A stretch of DNA of 64,000 bases from Halalkalibacter urbisdiaboli (GCF_002156385.1 NZ_MVJM01000001.1:1456872-1520871), one strand, 5' to 3'. Numbered from the stretch's first letter, positions 1 through 10,441 are shown. Made by a program: numbers and translations. The notes: generated from the sequence alone by a model not told the origin.

Positions 1-198
1 CCGAGCAATGGCCCATAACGTATCACCTGGTTGAATTTGATACATTGTTAGTACATATCCAGGTATAGAAACCCTAACTCCTACTCTTAACCTTTCTGGG
101 TTTAAGTTAGGATTTGAATCTACAATAAAGCGATACGGAATTTGTAAGAGTTGACTATAATACCAAAAAGTATCGCCCTGTCTTACCGATATTTCCAT
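1..198 (-). CDS. LysM-domain protein, N-terminal part (probable M14-type cell-wall peptidase)
   Basis: The gene starts at an ATG at 196-198, preceded on the minus strand by a GGGGGA ribosome binding site, and runs off the left window edge after 66 codons. The residues begin MEISVRQGDTFWYYSQ, a LysM-type fold with the QGDT(F/L)W signature, and a second LysM copy starts near residue 53 (YQIQPGDTLWAIAR). There is no signal peptide. Tandem N-terminal LysM repeats with this opening are known from Bacillus gamma-D-glutamyl-diamino-acid peptidases of family M14, which cleave cortex or wall peptides; that identity is inferred because the catalytic part is outside the window. Confidence 0.7.
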   Translation of the reverse strand, partial: MEISVRQGDTFWYYSQLLQIPYRFIVDSNPNLNPERLRVGVRVSIPGYVLTMYQIQPGDTLWAIAR

Positions 199-320
199 TT
201 GCCATCCCCCCATTCTTATTATTGAAGGTATGTTTATCCTCTTCTCGTCATGAATGGAGATAAAAGAAACTGGTTGTCCTAAATCACTCCTATAAACGGT
301 GAAAATTTTCATATAAAAAA

Positions 321-355
321 GGCGAGGGAACCGTCATGTTCCTTCGCCCTTTTTC
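321..355 (-). terminator. Intrinsic terminator, probably bidirectional
   Basis: An 11-bp stem (321-331 with 339-349, one G-T pair) has a seven-base loop. T-runs flank it on both strands. It lies directly downstream of the TRAP binding-protein gene. Confidence 0.8.
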
Positions 356-1378
356 CTATTCAATTACCTGAATTCTATCAATATAATGTCCGTATTCGTC
401 TGCATACTTTTCATAAACTGGTTGAACAAGCTCTCTAAATGCCTCGATGTCTACTTCCTCATACGGAATAATTTCAACACCGTTCTCAATTAAATGATCA
501 TGGTTTTGTTGCTCGAGCTCCTCTGAGATTTCCCGTTGAACCTTGGCAAATTCTTTCCCAAGACTTACAATTGTTTCTTGAAGATCTTCTGGTAAGCTCT
601 CAAATAATTCTTGATTGATTAATAATGTAGCTGACGCATAATAAAGTCCAGACTCTGAAAAGTAAGGAAGCTGCTCGTACGTTTTTGTACTCCAAATAAC
701 ACCATAAGACTGGTCAGTCCCATCAATAACTCCTTGCTGTAATCCGCCGTAAACTTCAGGGAAGGCCATCGGTGTTGGGTTTGTTCCAATGCTGCTATAT
801 GTATCAATTAACAGCTCACTTTCAATAGTTCTCATTTTTAAACCCTTAAGGTCTTCTGGCGAGCGAATCGGTCGCTTATTATTTGCTAAATGTCGCTGTC
901 CATTAGCCCAAAAAGCAATTCCTTTAAAACCTGCCTCTGACATCTTGTCTAAAATGTCCTGGCCGATATCACTATCCAATGTTTTATAGGCATGCTCTAA
1001 ATCTCTATATAAGAATGGAAATTCCAGAGCTGTAACATCTGGAACAAAATTACTAACAACGCCCGTAGTAATAACACTCATATCTAGTGTCCCTAATTGA
1101 ACAGCCTCCAATAGTTCTCTTTCGCCACCTAATGAACCATTTCCATGAATTTCAAATTGGATTCGACCTTCAGTTGCTTCCCGAACAGCCTCGGCGTAAG
1201 CCTCAAACCCTAAAGCGTATGCCTCCTCGGGTGGTGCAATATGACCAACCTTAAACGTATATACTTCTTCCTCTACATTATTTTCACTAGACACTTCTTC
1301 ATTTGTAGATTTCTCAATTGTTCCACAGGCGGACAACAATAATGCCGCTGCACATAAAAGTCCCTTCATCATTTTCAT
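356..1378 (-). CDS. TRAP transporter solute-binding protein, DctP family (orphan)
   Basis: This 340-residue lipoprotein (signal ending LLLSACG, Cys near residue 18) has the DctP fold: a first domain opening FKVGHIAPPEE, then GSLGGERELLEAVQLGTLDM, and the conserved GLKMRTIES segment whose arginine in this family binds the carboxylate of an organic acid. Such proteins feed DctQM membrane pairs that use a sodium gradient. No dctQ or dctM gene is beside it: the next gene is an arabinofuranosidase read from its own promoter region. The start has a good site (GGGGGAAGAG, 2 bases before the ATG). The ligand cannot be read from the sequence; uronates or aldonates would fit the pectin setting, but that is inference. 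Confidence 0.85.
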   Translation of the reverse strand: MKMMKGLLCAAALLLSACGTIEKSTNEEVSSENNVEEEVYTFKVGHIAPPEEAYALGFEAYAEAVREATEGRIQFEIHGNGSLGGERELLEAVQLGTLDMSVITTGVVSNFVPDVTALEFPFLYRDLEHAYKTLDSDIGQDILDKMSEAGFKGIAFWANGQRHLANNKRPIRSPEDLKGLKMRTIESELLIDTYSSIGTNPTPMAFPEVYGGLQQGVIDGTDQSYGVIWSTKTYEQLPYFSESGLYYASATLLINQELFESLPEDLQETIVSLGKEFAKVQREISEELEQQNHDHLIENGVEIIPYEEVDIEAFRELVQPVYEKYADEYGHYIDRIQVIE

Positions 1379-1591
1379 TTCTCTTCCCCCTATTTTCCCT
1401 CTTTATTTATACCTTTGCTTGACTATTAACACTGCAAAGCGTTGAAGTAACCCTTTTATTATATAACAAAAACTATTATTGTTCATTATAAGTTTGAATT
1501 TTCCTTATATTATCAGATTATAATTCGATATCCTTTATATTTTTAGGGGATTTTCATAATTAGTTTATATAATTTTTATTCTAAAAAAATG

Positions 1592-1638
1592 AAAAAGCTA
1601 CCAGCAAGGTCGTTTATACCTTAGGCTGGTAGCTTTTC
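1592..1638 (-). terminator. Intrinsic terminator after GH51 abfA
   Basis: Long inverted repeat: AAAAGCTACCAGC pairs with GCTGGTAGCTTTT, with an inner AAGGT/ACCTT helix. It lies 12 bases downstream of the arabinofuranosidase stop. T- and A-rich flanks make it usable on both strands. Confidence 0.8.
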
Positions 1639-1649
1639 AATATAGCGTA

Positions 1650-3155
<1,506 letters not shown>

Positions 3156-3173
3156 TCATCTTCCCTTCTTTAT

Positions 3174-3187
3174 CGTGATCGTACACG
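3174..3187. promoter_or_regulatory. Arabinose-regulon operator upstream of abfA
   Basis: CGTGATCGTACACG is a near-perfect palindrome centred on CG. It differs by one base from the sites at 9005 and 9205 upstream of araN. Its place just before the abfA start fits repression. Confidence 0.7.
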
Positions 3188-3255
3188 TTATTTGATGAAT
3201 GTAAGAAACTCAGTATTTTTAATGATTGTGTTTTCCAATCACCTCCCAACTAACA

Positions 3256-3906
3256 TTAAATAGTTGCCTGCTCAAATTGATTTGTATTGTTCATTTTATT
3301 ATCTATTTTCTTGAAGGAACGCAAGGCAAGCCACATTTGAATCATAGAAAGAACACTTCCTAAAAAGAATAAAGCTCCCGCTGGATAAGAAAACAATAAA
3401 TAATAGATAGCTGATTGACTAACAATTATTGCCAACGAAATATGCATATTAACTAAGCCGACAATAAAAGCGTTTTTAATACAAGTCAATAAAGACATAT
3501 GATAGTGTACATACATCGGTATCACATGAGTTAGCGCAAGAATAAATAAGAAAACAAATAAGTAAAATGCTGAGATAAAAACGATATTCACCGAATTCAT
3601 ATTAGCTTGGAGAACTAGAAAATTTAAATATAAGACGATGCCTATCGCAGTAAAAAACCATCCTAATAAATTCGCTTTAACTAGCTCCGTTTTAAACCCT
3701 TGAGAAAACGTTCTAAATAAAGGAATGTCCTCTTCACCATTTAACCATTTTCGGCAAATTGCCATCATTGTTACTGTTGCCGGGAAAAAACCAATGAAGA
3801 CGAAACCAGCTAGACTGAAAAGAAGCCATAATCCATTTAAATAAGCTAGTTTTGTTACCCACGATAGCATCGAGCTCAACTTACTCATTATGACGTTAGT
3901 TTGCAT
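3256..3906 (-). CDS. DUF624 (YesL-like) membrane protein
   Basis: The 216-residue protein has about five membrane segments and the DUF624 signature near its N-terminus (WLLFSLAGFVFIGFFPATVTMMAICRKW, split by helix 2). B. subtilis YesL sits in the rhamnogalacturonan operon next to yesMN and an ABC importer, and DUF624 genes commonly lie beside CUT1 sugar importers, but the biochemical role is unknown. The start is supported by GGAGGAGA. It is the last gene of the araNPQ-abf-DUF6171-DUF624 run; the preceding gene ends 27 bases upstream. It may assist the importer or its sensing, which is inference from context. Confidence 0.8.
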   Translation of the reverse strand: MQTNVIMSKLSSMLSWVTKLAYLNGLWLLFSLAGFVFIGFFPATVTMMAICRKWLNGEEDIPLFRTFSQGFKTELVKANLLGWFFTAIGIVLYLNFLVLQANMNSVNIVFISAFYLFVFLFILALTHVIPMYVHYHMSLLTCIKNAFIVGLVNMHISLAIIVSQSAIYYLLFSYPAGALFFLGSVLSMIQMWLALRSFKKIDNKMNNTNQFEQATI

Positions 3907-3933
3907 TATGTCTCCTCCAAACCTTGGATTTTG

Positions 3934-4194
3934 TCACCATTTCGACTTCCCCGGAAAAGGACAATCTTTATCACGAAACCTTGCTCGAAAAGCAACAAGT
4001 GCACCAGAATGAATACACGTTGTTCCATTTTGTAAAGAGGAGCAGGCTAAACATTGGTTTAACCTTCTCTTATACTGCTCCTCCTCAACAATATTCTCGT
4101 CCAATGAGGGATCTGAATCGTAAATAATTGGCTCTGAATTCATTGTTGACACATTTCCTGTACACCCTTTACATACATTCCGTTCCCTCATCAT
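3934..4194 (-). CDS. Small cysteine-rich DUF6171-like protein
   Basis: An 86-residue soluble protein with two CxxC-type clusters: VCKGCTGN at the N-terminus and CLACSSLQNGTTC in the middle, then a C-terminal DKDCPFPGKSKW. The layout suggests a zinc-binding module, and I recognise the pattern as DUF6171. I place the start at the first of two adjacent ATGs (4192-4194) because AGAAGGGAGAGG sits three bases upstream; an in-frame ATG at 4221 has no such site. The start lies 14 bases inside the upstream GH51 coding region, which suggests coupled translation. Its role in arabinan use is unknown. Confidence 0.7.
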   Translation of the reverse strand: MMRERNVCKGCTGNVSTMNSEPIIYDSDPSLDENIVEEEQYKRRLNQCLACSSLQNGTTCIHSGALVAFRARFRDKDCPFPGKSKW

Positions 4195-4207
4195 TGGCCT
4201 CTCCCTT

Positions 4208-5695
4208 CTATTTAATGGCAAGAACTACAACAGCCATTGGCGGTAAACTAATCGAAAGTGTATCGCCGTCTAATGTAAAGCCATTAAATGCTTCAGGCTT
4301 GATGTTTTCAGGGTTTTCAAACGTATTGTGAGCATCTATTGTAGAAGCAGTTAAAATTCTTCCCGTGATCGTAACCTCTGAAGTATTTAACCCTCTAATG
4401 TCCAAATCTACACTTGCATCATTTTTATGGTCAAGATTACACAAGCTTACATGGGTAGTTCCTTCATTATTTTTTGACGCTGATAGACTAACTTGAGGAA
4501 TTTTCTCCCCGTTATACTCATAGCTATCAACTTTAGCATCAAGTGCTAATTTCGTTGCATCTTGATGAACTTTGTACATTTCAAACACATGGTACGTTGG
4601 TGTTAAAATCATTTTTTCGCCTTCAGTTAAAATCATTGCCTGAAGAACGTTTACCGTTTGAGCAATGTTTGTCATTTGAACACGGTCTGAATGGTCATGG
4701 AAAATATGGAAATGAACCCCTGCCACAAGTGCATCACGAATCGTGTTCTGTTGGTATAAAAATCCTGGGTTCGTACCTTGCTCGACATCGAACCAAGTTC
4801 CCCATTCGTCAATAATCATACCAATTCGTTTTTCCGGATCATATTTATCCATAATCGTGCTATGTTTTGAAATAAGCTCATCGATATGCAGAGCTTTTTT
4901 CATCGTAATAAACCATTCGTCCTCTGGGAACCCGGTTGCAGAACCTTTACCTAACCAGAAGTCACCCGGAATTGTATAATAGTGTAGACTCAGGCCATCC
5001 ATAAACCTTGCTGACTCACGCATTAAAACTTCCGTCCAATTATAATCATCAATATTTGCTCCGCCAGCAATTTTATAGATGTTATTTCCATCGTAGTTTC
5101 TTACATACGTTTGGTAACGACGATATAAGTCAGAATAATATTCTGGACGCATATTACCGCCGCAACCCCAGTTTTCATTCCCAACACCAAAATATTTTAG
5201 TGACCAAGCTTCATCTCTACCATTCTCACGACGCCAATTCGCCATAGGAGACTCGCCCTTAAATGTCATATATTCAACCCATTCTGACATTTCCTGTACC
5301 GTACCACTTCCAACATTCCCACAAATATATGGCTCACATTCGAGTAGTTCACATAAGAGCATGAATTCGTGTGTTCCAAAGTGATTATTTTCGACTACGC
5401 CACCCCAGTGTGTGTTTACCATTCTTTTACGTGATTCCCTTGGACCGACACCATCTTTCCAATGATATTCATCAGCAAAGCAACCACCTGGCCAACGTAG
5501 AACCGGTACGTTAATATTCTTTAATGCTTCAAGTACATCATTACGAATCCCTTTCGTATTAGGAATTGGTGAATCTTCTCCAACCCAGATTCCTTCATAA
5601 ATACATCTTCCTAAGTGCTCAGCAAAATGTCCATAAATATTCTTATTTATTTTTCCTTTCTCAACATCAACATTAAGTACTGCGTTATGTTTCAT
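4208..5695 (-). CDS. Intracellular alpha-L-arabinofuranosidase, GH51 (second type)
   Basis: A 495-residue cytoplasmic GH51 enzyme of the subgroup with [20 protein letters not shown]. Acid/base Glu174 lies in [12 protein letters not shown] and the nucleophile Glu297 in [10 protein letters not shown], numbering from the chosen start. The nearest B. subtilis counterpart by length and motif is Abf2/XsaA. I start at 5693-5695 because GGAGTGGATAGGA precedes it; an ATG 15 bases upstream has no site. It lies 53 bases after araQ in the importer operon, so its substrate arrives through AraNPQ. Two GH51 forms in one regulon suggest different linkage preferences, which the sequence alone cannot resolve. 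Confidence 0.92.
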   Translation of the reverse strand: MKHNAVLNVDVEKGKINKNIYGHFAEHLGRCIYEGIWVGEDSPIPNTKGIRNDVLEALKNINVPVLRWPGGCFADEYHWKDGVGPRESRKRMVNTHWGGVVENNHFGTHEFMLLCELLECEPYICGNVGSGTVQEMSEWVEYMTFKGESPMANWRRENGRDEAWSLKYFGVGNENWGCGGNMRPEYYSDLYRRYQTYVRNYDGNNIYKIAGGANIDDYNWTEVLMRESARFMDGLSLHYYTIPGDFWLGKGSATGFPEDEWFITMKKALHIDELISKHSTIMDKYDPEKRIGMIIDEWGTWFDVEQGTNPGFLYQQNTIRDALVAGVHFHIFHDHSDRVQMTNIAQTVNVLQAMILTEGEKMILTPTYHVFEMYKVHQDATKLALDAKVDSYEYNGEKIPQVSLSASKNNEGTTHVSLCNLDHKNDASVDLDIRGLNTSEVTITGRILTASTIDAHNTFENPENIKPEAFNGFTLDGDTLSISLPPMAVVVLAIK

Positions 5696-5748
5696 TCCTA
5701 TCCACTCCATAGTTAATATTTATATTTTAATTTTTATGGTACATATTA

Positions 5749-6585
5749 TTAACCTTTTACTCCACCAACAGTTAAGCCAGAGATAAAATAGCGTTGGAAG
5801 AATAAGAACAATATGATAACTGGTAATACAGTCATTACTGAACCTGCAATCAGTACATCATAGTTATTACCGTATGGTGTTAGTAATGTAGACAAACCAA
5901 TAGGTAAAGTAAACATACTATTTGAACGAAGTACAACTAATGGCCATAAGAAGTTGTTCCAGCTTCCAAGACCTTGTAAAATGGCCATTGCAGCAAATGA
6001 AGGTAACATTAACGGCGCCATTACTTTAAAGAATATTCCGTATTCTGTACACCCATCAATTCTTGCAGATTCCATTAATTCCTTTGGTAATCCAATAGCG
6101 TATTGTCTAAAAAAGAATACAGCAATTGGGGCAACAACCATCGGTAATATAACGGCAATATACGTATCAATTAATCCTAAAGCTGTCATTAATCGATACA
6201 AAGGAAGCATTAGAATTTCAAACGGAACCATTAAAATCAAAAGAACTAGAATGAAAATAAATTGCCTTCCTTTAAAATCATAAACTGCTAAAGCGTAACC
6301 TACCATTGATGAAAAGAATAATGATAGAACAATCGTTAATGCCGAAATCAGAATACTATTCATATACCAAGTCCAATAACTACTTGCCTGAGTAAAAATA
6401 TGGGTATAATTTGAGAAATTCAACTGGTCTAATGGTACTGCAAGCGTAATCCCATTCCTCATTAATTCCGAAGAAGGTCTAAATGAAGAAATAATGAGAG
6501 ATAATAATGGAAACACTGCAAGAAAAGCGATGATTCCTACCATTATGACCAATACCCATGATAGTACTTTTCCATATTGTGTCAT
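5749..6585 (-). CDS. araQ: Arabino-oligosaccharide ABC importer permease (AraQ-like)
   Basis: A 278-residue CUT1 permease with six predicted membrane helices and the EAA loop ELMESARIDGCTEYGIFFKV, which docks the ATPase. It starts 4 bases after araP (site GGAGGGG), so the two are translated together as the membrane heterodimer. The 3' neighbour is the GH51 gene. No ATPase gene is in this operon; a shared MsmX-type ATPase is expected, as known for AraNPQ in B. subtilis. Confidence 0.9.
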   Translation of the reverse strand: MTQYGKVLSWVLVIMVGIIAFLAVFPLLSLIISSFRPSSELMRNGITLAVPLDQLNFSNYTHIFTQASSYWTWYMNSILISALTIVLSLFFSSMVGYALAVYDFKGRQFIFILVLLILMVPFEILMLPLYRLMTALGLIDTYIAVILPMVVAPIAVFFFRQYAIGLPKELMESARIDGCTEYGIFFKVMAPLMLPSFAAMAILQGLGSWNNFLWPLVVLRSNSMFTLPIGLSTLLTPYGNNYDVLIAGSVMTVLPVIILFLFFQRYFISGLTVGGVKG

Positions 6586-6589
6586 TCTT

Positions 6590-7522
6590 TTACCCCTCCT
6601 TCTTCAAAGCACCAAAGAATTTAAGTTGAATAATACTAACAATAAAGATGATAACCATTAACACAACACCGATAGCCGAACCAAAGCCCATGTTGTTCAT
6701 CTGGAACCCTTGTTGATAAATATAACCGACAACAGTCAATCCTATATTCCCAGGTGAACCAGCTTCCCAAAATACAAAGCTCTCTTCATACATTCTAAAT
6801 CCGTTAATTACTGTAATGGTTGCAACATAAATCGTTACAGGCTTTAATAGAGGTAAAGTAATATGGAAAAACTTTTGAAATACCCCTGCACCATCAATGT
6901 CTGCTGCTTCATATAACTCTTTCGAAATATTCGATAGACCTGCCATAAAGTAAATAATATTTACCCCAAGCCATCTCCATGAACAAAGTAATACCATCAA
7001 AAACATCCCAGTTCCTGCCCCATATCGCCATTGAACAGGCTCCATTCCAAAGAAACCAATAATTGAGTTTGCAATTGCAGCATCAGATTCAGCAAAGATA
7101 AGACGGAATACAACACCCGCAACAATAACTGATGTTAAAGCCGGGATAAATAATGCTGCTCTAAAAAAGTTTGCAAATTTTATTACCTTTGAATTTAATA
7201 TAGTTGCCATAACCATAGGTAATACTACTAAGATGACTGTCGTTAATATAACGTAAATCGTCGTATTATAAAGGGCACGATAGAACGTCGTATTAAATAT
7301 TTTCTCGTAGTTTGCTAGGCCAACAAATTCAATTTGTCCTGGGAGGATGCTCTGAAAGCTCATTACAACTCCGTTAATTAGCGGGTATAAAAATAAAACT
7401 AAAAATGAGATGACAAACGGAGATACAAAGACGTAAGGTGCAATCTTCTTTGACATAAGTAAATCTTTCACTGGTCGTTTTTTTATCGACTCTTGTTTAG
7501 TTGAAGTTACCGGATTCATCAC
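6590..7522 (-). CDS. araP: Arabino-oligosaccharide ABC importer permease (AraP-like)
   Basis: A 310-residue CUT1 permease: a hydrophilic N-terminus of about 30 residues, then six helices, with the EAA loop ELYEAADIDGAGVFQKFFHI near residue 200. It forms the pore with AraQ. The start has GGAG ten bases upstream and two consecutive ATGs. A 14-bp hairpin separates it from araN, probably lowering permease expression relative to the binding protein. Confidence 0.9.
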   Translation of the reverse strand: MMNPVTSTKQESIKKRPVKDLLMSKKIAPYVFVSPFVISFLVLFLYPLINGVVMSFQSILPGQIEFVGLANYEKIFNTTFYRALYNTTIYVILTTVILVVLPMVMATILNSKVIKFANFFRAALFIPALTSVIVAGVVFRLIFAESDAAIANSIIGFFGMEPVQWRYGAGTGMFLMVLLCSWRWLGVNIIYFMAGLSNISKELYEAADIDGAGVFQKFFHITLPLLKPVTIYVATITVINGFRMYEESFVFWEAGSPGNIGLTVVGYIYQQGFQMNNMGFGSAIGVVLMVIIFIVSIIQLKFFGALKKEG

Positions 7523-7554
7523 GATTTACTCCTTTCCCATATGCATGACAGGTT

Positions 7555-7583
7555 GTAAGGTACATAATTATTATGTACCTTAC
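7555..7583 (-). other. Intercistronic hairpin between araN and araP
   Basis: A perfect 14-bp stem (7555-7568 with 7570-7583) with a one-base loop. No T-run follows on the minus strand, so it looks like an mRNA-stabilising or attenuating hairpin rather than a full terminator. Confidence 0.75.
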
Positions 7584-7597
7584 CTCCCCATCTCATT

Positions 7598-8920
7598 TTA
7601 GTTATTACGAATTTCATCCGCAGCTTGTTTTAACGCTTCCTCAGGAGACTGTGATTGTGCTCTTAAAACGTTATTAAATACATTTGTCGTTAATTGTTGC
7701 TGAGCAATAGGATTTCGAGCCGTAATGTTAATTGAGTTAATCTCATCACGGATGTCTAAAAGCGTATCGAAAATATCAGTACCAAAAAATTGATAGTATT
7801 TATTATCCTCCCGAATCGCTTCACTCTCCCAAACTGTCCACATCGGCGGATCAAAGCCCATAATTTCCCAAAGTGCTAGATTTCCTTCTTCTGTAAGCTT
7901 AGCATAAGCTAAAAACTCTTTTGCAAGTTCAGGATTCTCTGTTTGATTTGTGACAACTGTTCCTGTACCACCAGCTCCAGCAGAACGATTTCCATCTTCT
8001 GTCCATCTTGGCATTGGACGAATCACGATTTTTCCTTTTAAATCTTCCATGTAATCTGTGAATCTACCCATATACCACATTGGCATAATGACAGATGCAG
8101 CTCCACCATCATTCATAAATCCATAATATTCTTCTGCATGGTGACCACCACCAGGTGTAAGCTCTGCAATTCCATGCTTATAAACCATGTCATGCATAAA
8201 CTGCAATGTCTTTACATTTGTTTCATTATCAAGAATAACTTCACCATTTTCATCAAAGAAGTCCGAACCTTGTTGTGCAAGTAAAGGCCAGTACGACCAG
8301 TAGTCTTCCGTTTCAAGTGTCACCATAGTTGCATCTGTTTTATCAACAACTTGCTTACCTGCTTCTACATAGTCATCCCAAGTATCAATTGAATCAATAT
8401 CTACACCAGCTGCATCCATAATTTCTTTATTATAATAAGCAACGGTTGCTCCTACATGCGTTGGTAAACCATAGTACGTACCGTCTTTTGAATAAATATC
8501 GAATCTTGACTCAATAAACTGGTCTTTAACCGGTTCAACATATTCATTCATTGGTAATAACTGTGGTTCACCTTGTAAGTAATTTGGAAAACGACCAAGT
8601 TCAATATCTACTATATCTGGAGCTCCTTTACCAGATTGTAGAGCTAAAAGTAAATTATTATGCATATTGTCATAAGGGTAGGTCTCAGCAGTCAACTTAA
8701 TTGGTCTATCAGAATGTTCTTCATTCCAACGAGTAACAGCATCCTTAAAGATGTTCATGTGTAATTCGTTGAAGGTCCAAAATGTTAATTCTGTTGCACC
8801 CTCAAGATCTTCACCGATAACTTCTGAAGCATCCGCCTCAGAACTTTCCTCATCACCGCCACAAGCAGCTAACATCATAGCTAAACCTAATAGCAATACT
8901 AGCAGACTAACTTTTTTCAT
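7598..8920 (-). CDS. araN: Arabino-oligosaccharide-binding lipoprotein (AraN-like)
   Basis: A 440-residue CUT1 binding protein with a lipoprotein signal (LAMMLAACGGD). The mature part follows B. subtilis AraN from end to end as I recall it: LTFWTFNELH, DIVDIELGRFPNYLQG, PGGGHHAEEYYGFMNDGGAA, MPMWYMGRFTDYM. It captures arabinose oligomers outside the membrane for AraPQ. I start at 8918-8920 (AGGGGG seven bases upstream) rather than at the ATG 24 bases earlier. It is the first gene of the operon and is preceded by three operators and a cre-like site, so induction by arabinose and repression by preferred sugars are both likely. Confidence 0.92.
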   Translation of the reverse strand: MKKVSLLVLLLGLAMMLAACGGDEESSEADASEVIGEDLEGATELTFWTFNELHMNIFKDAVTRWNEEHSDRPIKLTAETYPYDNMHNNLLLALQSGKGAPDIVDIELGRFPNYLQGEPQLLPMNEYVEPVKDQFIESRFDIYSKDGTYYGLPTHVGATVAYYNKEIMDAAGVDIDSIDTWDDYVEAGKQVVDKTDATMVTLETEDYWSYWPLLAQQGSDFFDENGEVILDNETNVKTLQFMHDMVYKHGIAELTPGGGHHAEEYYGFMNDGGAASVIMPMWYMGRFTDYMEDLKGKIVIRPMPRWTEDGNRSAGAGGTGTVVTNQTENPELAKEFLAYAKLTEEGNLALWEIMGFDPPMWTVWESEAIREDNKYYQFFGTDIFDTLLDIRDEINSINITARNPIAQQQLTTNVFNNVLRAQSQSPEEALKQAADEIRNN

Positions 8921-9004
8921 ATTAGTTCCCCCTCTACTTTTCAAAAATCAAACTCGACTTCATTGAAAAAAAATGTCCTAAAGTTTCTTGATCACCCCCT
9001 AAAA

Positions 9005-9018
9005 CGTGTTCGTACACG
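9005..9018. promoter_or_regulatory. Arabinose-regulon operator 1 upstream of araN
   Basis: CGTGTTCGTACACG, one of three such palindromes in 215 bases between araN and the LacI gene; a fourth precedes abfA. Confidence 0.75.
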
Positions 9019-9046
9019 TAGTATCTTAAAACTAAATTTCATGTTG

Positions 9047-9060
9047 CGTGTTCGAACACG
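9047..9060. promoter_or_regulatory. Arabinose-regulon operator 2 upstream of araN
   Basis: CGTGTTCGAACACG is a perfect 14-bp palindrome centred on CG. It lies 42 bases (four helical turns) from operator 1, a spacing that favours cooperative binding on one DNA face. Confidence 0.8.
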
Positions 9061-9096
9061 AAATACCAAAATTAAAAATCCGTTCCAACCCAGAGG

Positions 9097-9110
9097 AGAA
9101 AACGCTTACA
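9097..9110. promoter_or_regulatory. Candidate CcpA cre site of the araN operon
   Basis: AGAAAACGCTTACA; its complement TGTAAGCGTTTTCT matches the cre consensus TGNAANCGNWNNCA except for the last base. Position in the araN promoter region fits glucose repression. Confidence 0.55.
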
Positions 9111-9199
9111 AAAACCCTCTAATTCTGATTGTCACCGAAACTACATTTGTCAGCTATACGTAATAATTGACTTATTAAACATATGCAACTAAATCCTTG

Positions 9200-9223
9200 A
9201 TATTCGTGTACGTACACGAATAT
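9200..9223. promoter_or_regulatory. Arabinose-regulon operator 3 (24-bp perfect palindrome)
   Basis: Core CGTGTACGTACACG at 9205-9218 with perfectly symmetric AT-rich arms. It is about 158 bases from operator 2, suitable for looping, and 130 bases from the 3' end of the LacI gene. Confidence 0.8.
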
Positions 9224-9352
9224 TATGATTTAAAAACTCTTCACATTAATAGTTAGTAGAAAGAGTAGCATTTATGTTTATTAAGTTAAGTCTACCTTAA
9301 CACCCTTCATTCTATTCGTCAATCACTAAGTAAATATTTTTTGAATATTTAT

Positions 9353-10342
9353 TTAAATTGACTCACCTTTAATAATCTCGTAATCAAGGAGCGGAGTAGA
9401 AATATACGTCCCATGGTCAATCTTATGAAGGATACTTTCAACCGCCTTCACACCAACCTCTACAATCGGGTATTTAACTGTGGCCAATCTAGGTGTAATG
9501 TATTTTAGCATATCAATATCATCAAATCCCATAACACCAACAAACCCTGGAACCGTTAAATTCCTAGCTTTTAAATGGTTCATAACTTCCAAAGCATATA
9601 AGTCCGTTGAACAAATAATCGCCGTTTTCTCATTCTCATTAAAGGTTATGTTTGACAAGACATCAATATACTCTGCTTCTTTTATTATTTGTGGCTCATC
9701 TTGAATACCATTTTCTTGCAAACCCTCTAAAAATCCATGCAGTCTTTCTTCCTGAGTGTAAATGTTTGTTTTTCCTAAATAGGCAAGTGGTGGACTAACA
9801 TAAATATAATTCTTGTAATTTAAACTAGCAATATAATCAATCGCCTCTTTCATCGCTTTTCTTTCCTGAATCCCTACATACTCCCAATTTTCGGAAATGT
9901 AATTAAAAACAGTGACGATCGGTATATTAAATTTGTTTAAATAAGCATCAAATTCTTCTCCATGATTTACAGTAAAAAGAATGATCCCATCAACTTTTCT
10001 ATTAACTAAATAGTTAATACATTTTATCTCGTTTTCAGGATCTTTATCCGTAAGTGTAATATAGACAAAGTACCCAAGCTCCCTCGCTTTTAGTTCAATT
10101 GCATTCATTAATTGCGCAAATGAACGATTGTATAGGTCAAATAATACGACCCCAAGAGTCATTGTTTTACCCATAACTAGACTTCTAGCCATATAATCTG
10201 GCTGGTAATTTAGCTCTTTTGCTACTTTTAGGACTTTTTTACGAGTCTTTTCGCTGATCCCTGTTCGATTATTTAGTGCTCTATCTACAGTCCCAGCAGA
10301 AACTCCACAAATATTAGCAATGTCTTTTATCGTTACCTTCAT
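9353..10342 (-). CDS. LacI-family repressor of the arabinan regulon
   Basis: A 329-residue LacI regulator: N-terminal helix-turn-helix (VTIKDIANICGVSAGTVDRALN, interrupted here only by helix naming) with the hinge NYQPDYMARSL, then a periplasmic-binding-type effector domain. It lies directly upstream of araN in the same orientation with 432 bases between, and the three palindromes in that gap have the central CG of LacI operators. The start has GAGGTG eight bases upstream. In B. subtilis the arabinose regulon uses AraR, a GntR-headed protein with operators sharing the core GTACGTAC, so an unlinked AraR could also bind these sites. The effector is probably a pentose or its oligomer. Confidence 0.85.
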   Translation of the reverse strand: MKVTIKDIANICGVSAGTVDRALNNRTGISEKTRKKVLKVAKELNYQPDYMARSLVMGKTMTLGVVLFDLYNRSFAQLMNAIELKARELGYFVYITLTDKDPENEIKCINYLVNRKVDGIILFTVNHGEEFDAYLNKFNIPIVTVFNYISENWEYVGIQERKAMKEAIDYIASLNYKNYIYVSPPLAYLGKTNIYTQEERLHGFLEGLQENGIQDEPQIIKEAEYIDVLSNITFNENEKTAIICSTDLYALEVMNHLKARNLTVPGFVGVMGFDDIDMLKYITPRLATVKYPIVEVGVKAVESILHKIDHGTYISTPLLDYEIIKGESI

Positions 10343-10441
10343 GTTTTCACCTCACAATATTAATTGGTTAGGTCTATAATTATACCTTTTACGTATATTT
10401 GCTGTCTATAAACGGTTACGGAATCTATTGCGATTCAACGA

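Noticed and set aside
1431..1445. cre-like TGCAAAGCGTTGAA upstream of dctP
   Set aside because: The CG is one base out of register with the consensus.
3188..3255. Strong GGGAGGTGATT ribosome-like sequence between DUF624 and abfA
   Set aside because: No start codon at proper spacing; the nearest TTG gives only 16 residues.
8963..9163. Plus-strand 66-codon frame in the araN/LacI gap
   Set aside because: It covers two operators and the cre-like site, has no ribosome site and an Arg/Thr-rich unlikely product.
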